The position numbers and the translations under genes were made by a program. From Ectocarpus siliculosus (taxonomy: Eukaryota; Sar; Phaeophyceae; Ectocarpales; Ectocarpaceae): 64,000 bases of DNA. Location of the stretch: NCBI GenBank assembly GCA_000310025.1, contig FN648410.1, positions 161,943 to 225,942 of the forward strand, given 5' to 3'. Shown one piece after another: positions 53,285 to 62,892 of the stretch. The notes beneath the pieces were generated by a model. It was not told where the DNA came from. It made no database searches and was given only the letters and a program-made list of their open reading frames with translations. Numbering within the stretch: position 1 is the stretch's first letter; every line of letters starts with the position of its first letter.

Positions 53285-54024
53285 ATGAACAACAACGCCG
53301 TAGCAGCGGAAGGCCGACCATCTAGAGCGAAATCGGTACCTCTGAGACTGCAGGATGCAGGTGAAAGTGGTGCTGCTGCTGCGCATGGGATCGCCCAGAC
53401 CGCGCCTTCTGACGCCTCACAGCGGGCACCAAGAGGCATGGTCCGCAAGGCCGTTCACAGCAGGGTTACCCCCCACACCGGTACACAACAGGGGGTGCCA
53501 CCTGGCGCGGGGATGTTGCCGGGCTTCTCCGACGCCGCTGCTCACCAAGCTCGTCAGGCGGCCGTTGCAAAGGTTCTCAACGACAAGCGATTAAGCGACG
53601 CCCCACAAAATAATTGGAGCGAGTCGGAGAACGGCGGCGACGACCAGGGGGGGGGCAGCCCGACGTCAAGTGGCAGAGTGTGTCGGCAGAGGACAGTTCA
53701 GCTCAATCGGACATTGGCTCACGGTCCGGATATGTCGTGTTCGAAAAGGAAATACAGGAAGCAATGACCGGGGGAGGGGGAGCGGGCACGAGGACCAAAA
53801 ACCACGGCAAGCGGAAGGCGAGCGCCAGCAGCAGCGTCGTAGGGAAGATCAAAGAACCAGCAACCCATCACGCGAGTGCCAAAAAAGCCCGGGGCAAGGA
53901 CTACCCGCACTGGGCCACACACATTTTGAAGAGGACATGCGACCGCAAGATCCCGAGGATGTCGCCGCCGAACAACAAGGATGTCCTGGTGGCGGCCCTG
54001 CGATTTCTCGACGACAACATGTAA
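53285..54024 (+). CDS. Hypothetical protein, about 245 residues, with a poly-G frameshift
   Basis: ATG at 53285 (MNNNAVAAEGRPSRAKSVPL). The N-terminal 120 residues are Ala/Gly/Ser-rich and low complexity. The frame ...NNWSESENGGDDQGGG meets a run of nine G at about 53648-53657. After it, the sensible protein is in the next frame (PDVKWQSVSAEDSSAQSD...YVVFEKEIQEAMTGGG), then a basic, Lys-rich region (KNHGKRKASASSSVVGKIKE), and a compact end (PHWATHILKRTCDRKIPRMSPPNNKDVLVAALRFLDDNM) before TAA at about 54024. Not a known family to me. It could be the start exon of a host gene or an accessory ORF of a transposon. A sequencing or slippage error in the G-run is as likely as a true lesion. Confidence 0.4.
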
Positions 54025-54464
54025 CTGCCATCTCCGTACTTCGACGACCTCGATGCTATCGCAGCCGGTGAGAGCTGGTATTTTGTACATTCATCGTCGT
54101 TTAAAGTGACAACAGACGGCACAGAGTATTGACAAAAGTATAGGTAGGAAGTTATGCTGCAGTTAAACGCAGTGTGCGCAGAGGAAATAACAAAATTACT
54201 GCTTTGTGTGTAGTGCCCGCTTCTAATCTAACTGTTCGTTCAGCAGGACGTGCGGCATGCACGAGAGCTGTTTTATTTGCCTCAGTAGGTGAGATATTGA
54301 AGGCACTCACAGCGTACCACACGGCACGCTTTGTTGACGATATTCAATCGGTGGTGCACCGACCAATACGCTAAACCTTTGTGTGTTCTGTCCTCTCACG
54401 CCCAGAGGAAGTAAGGTAAGGTGAACAATGTTTTATTAAGGACAGTCATTAGGAACTTGTGATA
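54025..54464. other. No gene recognised
   Basis: Non-repeat spacer before the second full R2 unit. Confidence 0.4.
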
Positions 54465-54492
54465 GCAACTCGACGAGTATCGTCGCGTTGCC
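54465..54492 (+). ncRNA. Conserved hairpin head, copy 7
   Basis: GCAAC/GTTGC outer stem, CGACGA/TCGTCG inner stem, GTA loop, TGTCTGAAGC downstream. Confidence 0.55.
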
Positions 54493-54964
54493 TGTCTGAA
54501 GCTTTCCAGTTTTTTAGCGGTTAATGAAGTCGAGGGCGCACACCGCGACACGCTCGCCCACCGAGCAAGACAAAGAGTTCTGTACACAAGAGTAGATGAC
54601 ATAAGATGTCACACCCCGTGAACATTTTTTTTTTTAATTTTCAAAGCTCGACTACTCCACAGCAGAAAGCGTGGCGTGGCCGGGCGGCGTTGGCACCGAT
54701 AGCTTTCCGAAACAAACCTATCGTTTGACATCCTCGTCGTCGTGGACTAACATTAGTAGCTGTGAATATCGAGGATTCGATATATTATATCACCTACTAC
54801 GGGTACATGCCATGTGCATAATAAGAACAAGAAGCACCCTCCATACTCCAGTAAGTTTTCGTATTTATTATTTGGTAGTTGAATTGAAACCTCTCATAAT
54901 ACCCATCCATGAAGAAGAAGTCGTTTTATACGCTAATACTTCATAACTGCTGCAAAAACTATCC

Positions 54965-55200
54965 ATGGACGAACCCAGCAGTTCGTTGTTGTTGTCTTCA
55001 CAATAAATTACAATCCCGTTCGTTCTGCTCTCTCTACCCAGTACCTTCTTCGTCTGTCCGTACTACTATGTATGATAGTCTGACACTTGACGCGGTCGAT
55101 CCCCGACGTGGTCTCAGGCTAACTTACCCAAAAAAGTTACACGAAAATAAAATTGACCCTAAGAAGGGTCCGCAAGGTAGTAGCCATAGACTGGACAATA
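54965..55200 (-). repeat. LINE-like 3' end, copy 6 (divergent, minus)
   Basis: Ends on the minus strand with GTGAAGACAACAACAAC, the same terminus as the LINE. Preceded by the CTCTACCCAGTACCTTC (inverted) and GGGTCCGCAAG motifs. Confidence 0.65.
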
Positions 55201-55580
55201 AAGAAAAAAAAGCAAAGGAATAATAGAGGCGACCTCGCGCGCACCCGAAAACACCGTCAGTCTTCAACCGGCACTTCTAACTACGACCATCCATGCGCAT
55301 GCACGTTTTGGTGCCGAGGGACTCCGTGCTTTCAAGAATGCCGCCAATCATCTCGAATCATCTCGTTAATATTTTTCTGTCGTTTACATACATACACACA
55401 TGTAGTACGCACGTCACACCCGAATAAAAAGGAGAACACACCAGAACGCGCTCTCCGCACACTGGGAAAGAATCCGGGACTGTATGAATGCGGGCCCCAG
55501 AAGATGCGCTTTTCACAGTAGGTTTCCTCTCCGAAACAAGAAACGGACGGGAGAGAGGGAAAAAGAAAAAAGAAGAGGCG

Positions 55581-56630
55581 TAGTACGCGTTCCCCGTTAA
55601 GGACATATAATAAGAGTCGTATTGTGGTAGTGGCAGTAACCTCTCTCTGCGATCAGGTCAGAAGGCCACCAGTGCCCGGGGCTCTTCTGTTGCACCCACC
55701 CATGGACGGACGCAGCAGTAGTACCGCATGTCCTGTAGTAGACAACTAACTACTGCTTAAAATATTGGAGACCACGAATCAAACCGACAGGTGGGTCGTG
55801 GGTGGGCGGGGGACCCAAAGAAACACCCAGACTTAGCCAGTTTACATCCTCACAGTTTCTTGCAAGCAAGAACGAAGGGCGATAACAGAAAGACCGCCAG
55901 CGACAGGAAACAAAGAAGTATAGAGGAGAGCAGAGCTAAGAAACAAGTGAAGAAACAAGGCCCTCTTGCCCCTCTGACCCACCGGGAGCTTTCCATGTAC
56001 CGCAGCGACCAGCAGGGGCAGCACCCACTACCTCACAACATGCAGTACCAGGGTACACGGACTGGTACGTATTGCAGTAGAAGTTTAGTCTCTCTCTCCG
56101 GTAAGAACAATAACGCCCGGGCGAACTTGAACTTGTAGTCACAAGAAATAGCCTCATGATGACGTACTTCATTCTGCCTGCCGTTGGAGATGCGCATCGT
56201 TGCGCGAGGAAGGTGTTAACTCCTCATACAGAATAATATGCTGCCTTAGACGCTATCCCTCATGCTCAACCACAGCTGTACCCGATAAATGGTAGCATCA
56301 TACCCAGCTGTAGAAGAATCGAAAAAAAAACTGTCTTCTTGGTGGCGAAGCGGGCCCTCTATATTGTGACTCTCCGACTGCTTGTTGTTCGTGGATGGTC
56401 ACATGGCCACACAGACAGACAAAATCTAGGGTTTGACGATGATCTTATCCGCCGCAGGAGGTTGAAGCTATACGCAAAGTCGGGGAGGGGTCGTGATTTG
56501 CAATTCCCTACGGAACCGTACTTGAGGCGCCATGAAACTTACACTGCAGTAGTAGCCGAGGTTGTTAGTCGGCAGAGAAACACAAAAAACAAAAATCAAG
56601 GGTGGGTTGGGTGAGTGGGGGACCCGAAAA
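55581..56630. other. No gene recognised
   Basis: Contains GGGTGGGCGGGGGACCC at 55800, similar to the subfamily-2 R1 start, and a short CTCTC tract. No supported exon. Confidence 0.35.
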
Positions 56631-57665
56631 GAATGAAACAGTCGCGGTTCGCGTTGTTCTGGGGCCCTACCGGCGAAAAACATCGTCGCCGCTCTGAACC
56701 ACTGGAAGCTGTTGCACAGCACTGCATGTGCGGCGAACCGTAGGGGCCATGCGCATTGCTTGACGGAAAGAGGCGGCACCCATCGCCTCACATGCAGCAA
56801 CCGGGTACACGGGTAGCCTCCTACTCAGCAAGATGCAAAAGATTGCCATTAACGTTCGATGCTTTTGGGACCCTAATGGCAAAAATGCAACAGAGAGAGA
56901 GAGAGGTAGACTAAAGGAAAGGAGACTCGAGAAGACAAGGCATAAACTCTCGTCTTGAAGACACTCACTCACTCTCATCCCTCTGGTCCACCGCAGGCTT
57001 GAACACGTGTAACGAACGGCGACATCCGATGAGTGCTCAGCAACAACAAACACGACAAAAGAAAATAGTCTAGTCGTCGTTTCCGAACAGCTGTGGAGAT
57101 ACTGTAAGTTGGTGGAGACTTTCTTTCTTTTCTGGTATGAAGTGGCAACAAAGAAGGACACGACTATCTGTGTAGGCTAGAAGCACGACGGACGAACTAT
57201 TATCTCAATGCGGATGCCGTCGCGACAGATGCGCACCGCTACCGCTATACGAACGAGCAGACTGTTGTCAAACCTGACTACGATAACCGTACGACCATTG
57301 CAGCACATCCGAGCATAACAGCAGCAACCGCAGCAGCAGCCGCATGTGTACAATGGTCACTCAAGAACAAACGCAAACAATAAAATAAAAAAGATTGTGG
57401 CGCGCAGCACGCAGGACCCTCTTTCGCTGTTCAACCGGCCGTTCCCATGGCGAAACAGGGAAAGGAACAGTCAAGGTCGACTCCTGCCGGCCACAGGAGG
57501 CGGAAGCTGCTCAAACCCGGGGACGGCTAATGGTTTGCGATTCCACACCGAACCATACTCGAGGCGCCACGAGATTTACACTGTAGCTCGAGATCGGCAT
57601 TTGAGACAGGGTCGGGCAAGGGGTGGGCTATGCGAATAAAAGCTTCACGGATATTTAAAGATGAT
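56631..57665 (+). repeat. R1 repeat, copy 9 (second subfamily)
   Basis: Core motif diverged (GTTCGATGCTTTTGGGACCC) at 56858, GCGCGCAGCACGCAGGACC at 57397, and subfamily-2 end GCCACGAGATTTACACTG...GGGTGGGCTATGCGAATAAAAG. The most diverged copy. Confidence 0.7.
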
Positions 57666-58329
57666 GTGATGCTCCACCCGGAGTGCCCCTTTTGCGGTTG
57701 GGCTTGAACCCCCGAGGCTTCCTCTCATGCGAAGGCTTAATTCATTGTCTGGGCCGCTTTCTCATATCCCAAATGTTCGCGCAGGCAAATCTGGACGCGG
57801 CAGCGAGCAGGAGGAGGGGGAGAAGGAGGGAGACATCCCTGCGACAGCATTGCCTACGTTTCCAGGCGTTGTGAAGATGGTCGCCCAACCGGAGTGCCCA
57901 ACCGCAGGCGGGGGACGAAGTAGAAAAGGAAGGGGGAGGGGCAAAGCGTGGCAGAGGCTATGCCCGTTGCCATGAAAACCGCACTCGTAGATACTCAGTC
58001 GCTCTTGCCACGTGGCGGATAAGAGAAACCCGAGTGGCGCCTGAACTGGAGGAAGAGGAAATAAAGTCTGCTGCCTTCGATACCAAGGCTGCTGCATACC
58101 CTCTTCAGAAAGCAATGTGCGCCGACCACCAAAAATATTCGGTGCAAATAGTGGAAGAGGAGGAAAAGAAGGGGCCGGGTTACCAGACGAGAGTAAAATT
58201 CATGGAACGAATGGTAGCAAAAGTCGAGAACCAGATGATTGGCGGCCGATGACACCTACATGCACTGCTGCACTTTCTTCCGTGTAATCGTCGAAGTGGA
58301 AGAAAAGGGGTGTATGCTCCTGTTATGCA
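57666..58329 (+). other. Possible coding fragments, Glu/Lys-rich
   Basis: Between 57780 and 58252 the plus strand has protein-like text in two frames: GSEQEEGEKEGDIPATALPTFPGVVKMVAQPECPTAGGG with a basic tail, then APELEEEEIKSAAFDTKAA and QKAMCADHQKYSVQIVEEEEKK. No ATG or splice sites join them and no family is recognised. Weak candidate for a decayed gene. Confidence 0.25.
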
Positions 58330-58830
58330 TGAGTGTGTCGCCTTTGTATTTCGTAGCATTAAGCACCGAGGATACGTGCGCCTCCGCAAAGACGTGTGGG
58401 TTTGGTTGGCAACAACAGTTGAGAGGATGCCTCGTTGCAACAAAGGAGTATCAAGGATGTGACTGAAGAACGCCAAGAACATAGCGGTTCACGGGCAAGC
58501 CGCTGTGCCGGCAGTAAACGAACACGAAGGTTCTTTTTGTTTTATCTCACTCTCTCGGCAAGGCTTGCTTCTGCGAGGGCCGTCGCATTTTGTTTTTCTT
58601 GCGGTTTCGGAGGGGGTGAGGGCTGGTTTTCTTCGGGGCATGGGTGAGTCGCCTTCGTTTTTCGTAGCACAGGCACTGAGGATACGTGCGCCTCCTCAAA
58701 GACGTGTGTGTTTGGCCGGCAACAACTTTAAGAGGATGCCTTGCGGCAACAAAGGAGTATCAATGATAACATTATTGAAGAACGCCGAGACCGTTGTGGT
58801 TCACGGGCAAGTTGCTGTGCCGGCAACCTG
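58330..58830 (+). repeat. Tandem duplication, period about 310 bases
   Basis: GAGTGTGTCGCCTTTGTATTTCG...GAGGATACGTGCGCCTCC...AAAGACGTGTG...AGAGGATGCCT...CAACAAAGGAGTATCAA...GGTTCACGGGCAAG is repeated from about 58640. Copies are about 190 bases and 85% identical. Confidence 0.75.
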
Positions 58831-59074
58831 CGTGCATACATGTCGTTTGGTGTTTGCCAATTTGCAAGACTTGTTATTGCAACATAAAACTACGTTGGGT
58901 GTTGGCGGAAACTCTGAGGCACGCTTTGGGTTCCACAATTTTGGAGCCCTGCAAGTTATTCCGCCTCCACCACGCATCCTTACTTCAAGCGCAGGAATGT
59001 GTTGTCGATGGGACTCCACAAGACCCCAATTTTTAGTGGGGGTGTGTGCGTCTCCTGCAGGTTTGCAACCTTGA
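58505..59074 (+). CDS. Unrecognised open reading frame of 189 codons over the duplication
   Basis: Starts without ATG in good context, and its first half is the duplicated sequence. The second half (KNAETVVVHGQVAVPATCVHTCRLVFANLQDLLLQHKTTLGVGG) has balanced composition, including a plausible amphipathic helix. In the first duplicate the matching frame is broken, so coding is doubtful. No family is recognised. Confidence 0.25.
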   Translation: MPAVNEHEGSFCFISLSRQGLLLRGPSHFVFLAVSEGVRAGFLRGMGESPSFFVAQALRIRAPPQRRVCLAGNNFKRMPCGNKGVSMITLLKNAETVVVHGQVAVPATCVHTCRLVFANLQDLLLQHKTTLGVGGNSEARFGFHNFGALQVIPPPPRILTSSAGMCCRWDSTRPQFLVGVCASPAGLQP

Positions 59075-59249
59075 GCAATGCTTCACCCACGCGACGAACC
59101 TTACATTGTACGATACATACCACACGGAGTATTTTCCGACCATCACGGTTTCGTCTGGCGTGCTGCAATGCCAATTTAATACAGAGACAGTAATCGTATC
59201 GACGACCACAACGCTTACGATTCATACATTTATTGTTTTCTTTCGAATT

Positions 59250-59600
59250 GCATTTATTAAATTTTTCTACCGCCCGAGGGAAGAGAGAGATACCAAACTG
59301 GCAGAGAGCACATTTCCCGCAGACACGTTTCTGCTGCCTTTCTATCGTGCCTCTTCCTCTCTCCCAATAAACACTGTCTCTCTCTTCCCTCCAAACAGCA
59401 GCTGAGGGTGCTCTCTCCTGCGGTGGAGGGAACCAATCTTACTGCACACAGTAGTCTCAGATGACCAAGTCCCTAAAATGGTACCCTACCATTTTCTTCG
59501 CCTCACATACATACAGCTATAAGTTCTACCGGATACTTAATCCGTCCTCTCCTTTCCCCCACCTTCGAAAGAAAAGGGGTGGGTGGGTGGGAAAAGACTC
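59250..59600 (-). repeat. Inverted copy of the miniature/YR terminal sequence
   Basis: On the minus strand: CCCACCCACCC...CTTTCGAAGGTGGGGG, AATGGTAGGGTACCATTTT, GGGACTTGGTCATCTGAGAC, and at the far end GCAATTCGAAAGAAAACAATA. Words and order match 9.5-9.7 kb and 47.2-47.8 kb. A solo terminus or truncated element. Confidence 0.6.
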
Positions 59601-60259
59601 CACTTCCTGTCAGCTCCAGAGGCTGGCACACCACTAGAAGCCTTCTATGTGACCACCTCGTTAGTTGTCTTTGCGATACTCTCTCTCTGGCACGCTAAGA
59701 CTCTGTGGACACAAGGCTTGAACAGAATGGTAACACATGCGACTCCTCCTCTCGACCGAGGGGGCCCCGCAGTACGCAATGCGTTCCGGGTACCCGAATA
59801 TAAACAGTATGGCAATTCGAGTTGTTTCAATAAACCTCGGTTTGTTTTGTCTACGCCTTAAACAAACCTGCCCTTCCAAATTGGGAAAAACAAGACGAAC
59901 ATGCCCACACTTTTCATGCACTACCCAAAACAGGCACCCTGCGAGACCTACCGGGCCCCGCTTTCATCCGCACACGATTCATGTCAACCCTGAATTGTTG
60001 CCGGCACCAACGCACACACAACCAAGACGCACGCACCGGCACATGACGAACCACGTGTACCCGGAAACTCTTGGTCAGAACGCTTAACACCGACACGCAC
60101 AAACATGTCAGCGAGAATCAACATGCCACCCCCACCTCTCCCCTGGATGCGCCGACACCCTAGCACCAACACCCCAAACGCTTCCATCCAGCTCCCTCCG
60201 CCCTCAAAAACGGGGTGCCCCCCTCCCGCGCCGCTACAGTCCCTCCCGCGCGTCTCGTG
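59601..60259. other. No gene recognised; Pro-rich C-rich tract
   Basis: From about 60110 the plus strand is extremely C-rich and open for proline-rich text that lies antisense to the transposase C-terminal extension. Not treated as a gene. Confidence 0.35.
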
Positions 60260-61198
60260 CTACCGAGGAAGCGACACCCGCCACCTCGTGGAAGCTAGAC
60301 TACTTGTGCCGCCACCCGCTGATGTAGCCCCTAGTGTACCCACGACGGCCAGAATCGCTCCCCGTGCACCCCCCCCACCCCCTTCCCCCCCGCCGCGCTT
60401 CTCACCCGCTTGTAGTAGCGACCTTACCCCCATCCGCCTCCATCCGCACCTATCTAGTACGTCCTTATGCATTCCTCCGCCGGTTGTTGTCCGGCCTCCA
60501 CTGCTTCTGTAACTCCAGGGCCTTGCGGATAGCCGCTCGGGCCGGGGTCTCACAGCTCCTGAAAGAGCCGGCTCCGTTTGCCAGGCATCCGTCAAGGTGC
60601 GCTGGGCAGCACAGAGGGCCGGCCGGTCGCGTCCGCTGCGGGAGTCCTCCTCTGCAAGCTGGATCGGCGCTACCCTCTCGTCTTGCCGGAAGTTGTGCAG
60701 ATGAAATAGAGCCGTGATGAGATCCGCGCGTCCTAGGAACTGCACGCGGAGAGGTCTCCACCGAATGCCCTAAGTCGAAACCAGGATGCCGAAGCTCTGC
60801 TCGATCTTGACACGAAGCTGGCTCACGTGGAGGTTGAATGAGTCCTCGCCCGCCGGCAGTTGCCTCCCAGGGTACGGAGTCAGAAGTTTTCCTCCGATGG
60901 GGTAGGCGGCTTCACCAATGATGTGAAATCCAGCGGGCAAGCGGGCGACGGCCTTGGCGAGGCAAGATCTATTCCATGCCACCCAGTCGTTCGTGGAGCC
61001 TGGAGAGATCGCCGACATTGCGCATAACCGGTAGTCGGCGGTGCACATCGCTTGTACGTTGATGCCGTACGCGGACTTGCTGCCAGAGTAGTACGCGATG
61101 ACGTTGGTGGTGTCTCTCGCACACAGATCCTTGGCCTTGAAGAACAGACCATCCACGGCGGCGACGACCCAGGAGAAAATGCCATCGGTGCTCTTCTC

Positions 61199-61803
61199 CT
61201 GCATTTGTAGACGGCAGGGAAGGGATACAAAATAAGTCGAGAGATACGTTGACCAAAAATGGTAACAGTGTTCGGCTGTACGTTGTGTGGGTTGATGTCA
61301 TCGGCGACGGCGCCATCACCAGCAAAGGTGCGCATACCGTGTAAACTGAGACTTGAGTTGTTTGCTAATGCTAATACTGCGTCAGGTTAAGCAGTAAAAA
61401 GGTACCAAGGATTCTTAGAGCCACGAAGGTGGCTACAATACATTGTCTCGCTAAAGCTGTTGCCGGGCCACTGCTGTTGCAGGGTCGAACCAACATGGCC
61501 AGCATGCACCATTGATGCCAGTAACATCTATTTGTAAAATGACACCAATAGCTGGTGAACCACCTGGGACTCGGGGGTTGTTTTTCTATTTGAAGCATGC
61601 TGACAACGATGACAGCCCGAACTTGTACCCGCAGAGGACGACATTTATTTTACCGACGAGGGCTGCGTATAGATAGACGTCCCTACACAAAATCGGCTGG
61701 AAACGCCAGACGAAAAAAAAACTATACGATATCCCGCGGTCGGTCGACAGAATGCCGCCAAGAACAACCCACAGCAGCAGTTCTGGCCACCGTTAGGCCT
61801 CAC
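61199..61803 (-). other. Intron 2 of the Harbinger transposase
   Basis: 605 bases, GTGAGG...TGCAG, phase 0. Removing it joins ...ANRFK to EKSTDGIFSWVVAAVDG, the expected DDE_Tnp_4 sequence with no gap. Confidence 0.75.
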
Positions 61804-62156
61804 CTTGAATCTGTTGGCGTTTCGCATGCAGCCTTCCCCGGTCAGGGGGAAGTCAAATGCCCCAACCGCAGGTGTATTGTTGATGGCATCGATCACCTCC
61901 CATAAGATGTGGTACCTGGCTGCCACCGACAAGACAAACATGAGGGCAATGTCTCAGTAACTGGCGCCAGCCAGGATCCTCAACGCCACGGCAACGCGGA
62001 CCTCCACAGCTATGGCGCCGTTGAGTGGCGAGCGCAGTGCCGTGGGGTTTCCGGGCGACGCGAACATAATTTTTGCACGATGAGCATGTGTCGTCCAGGA
62101 AACAAGTATTGTGTGCATGCGAGTGTCAAAGGGAGCATGCTTGAAATCGCCAGCAC

Positions 62157-62534
62157 CTAATTAGTATCCTACGAGGGGGAACGCATGTACTCGACAAACT
62201 GGTCCGATTGCCGGCCCAATCCACCTCTGGAGAACGGTACTGAGACGGCTCTGTGGTCATCACCTACACACACAATATCTTGCACATGAGTAGAACGTAT
62301 CGACTGCTGTTGCATAATTGCGGGATACGACAATCTGTATTGGCTCCAGACGAGGCATGTGCTTTGTTCTGTGGTTTTTTTTTTAAAAAGACAGCAGGAA
62401 CATACAGCAGTAGTCTACAGCAGTAACGTTTCTCCTGGGTTTTAGAGTTGCTCTTCCCCGTTGTTCTCTACGTATTCACGAGAAGAAACCTAACGCATAC
62501 GTGCCGTGGCCGGCTGCATCTACACAACACTCAC
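62157..62534 (-). other. Probable intron 1 of the Harbinger transposase
   Basis: Donor GTGAGTGT is clear. The acceptor AATTAG/GTGCTGG is chosen because it keeps phase and leaves 67 open codons before the TGA. Less certain than intron 2. Confidence 0.45.
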
Positions 62535-62892
62535 CGCCGAAGAAGGCGTTGACTTCCAGCGAAGGGCGGAGTAGCTCGACAAGCTTGTGGAAACTCCCTT
62601 TCTCCATGCGGTACGACCGCCGCCAGCCATGTCGTTTATCGAGGTCCACCTCGTGTTGGGCCCACGGAAGTCGCTCGTAGATGGGCTCCCGTTCCTGAGG
62701 GCAGTGGGAACGATGAGCTTCTCCTGCTGCCTCGACGCCCGCCGCCACTACTACGGCCCTCAGAAGACCCAAGACTGTGAATCTCTTGTCCTCCTTGGCT
62801 GCATTCTCCTCGTCGATAGCTCGTCGACGGCGGTTCTCCCGGCGTTGCGCTGCGGGGTCCTTGGGATCCTGGCGCTTCCCGCGCTCAGCCAT

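Larger units (their letters stand above)
54465..55580. repeat. Composite repeat unit R2, copy 3
   Basis: Duplicate of 42711-43765 with about 90% identity: hairpin, CACACCGCGACACGCTC, GCTTTCCGAAACAAACC, CATCCTCGTCGTCGTGGAC, CACCTACT, then inverted LINE-like 3' end from about 54965 with GTTGTTGTTGTCTTCAC, and TTTGGTGCCGAGGGACTCC, GATGCGCTTTTCACAGTA. It keeps the (GTT)n start that the 42.7-kb copy has lost. Confidence 0.75.
60260..62892 (-). pseudogene. PIF/Harbinger transposase (HARBI1-like nuclease), three exons, two in-frame stops
   Basis: ATG at 62892 in good context (ACCATGGC on the minus strand). Proposed exons: 62892-62535 (donor GTGAGT), 62156-61804 (donor GTGAGG, acceptor AATTAG inferred from phase) and 61198 onward (acceptor AAATGCAG). 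Motifs: basic N-terminus; ALRILAGASY*DIALMF with TGA at 61956-61954; ILWEVIDAINNTPAV; VVAAVDGLF (first Asp); YYSGSKSAYGINVQA; SPGSTNDWVAW; GEAAYP, where DDE_Tnp_4 enzymes usually have GDxxY; SQLRVKIEQSFGIL (Glu); then TAG at 60772-60770 before GIRWRPLRVQ and LFHLHNFRQDE, the usual C-terminal block. A second, DNA-binding (Myb-like) protein normally partners this enzyme and is not seen. Clearly a cut-and-paste transposase relic. Confidence 0.8.

Noticed and set aside
60105-60512. Plus-strand proline-rich open stretch
   Set aside because: It is antisense to the transposase C-terminal extension and results from C-rich composition.
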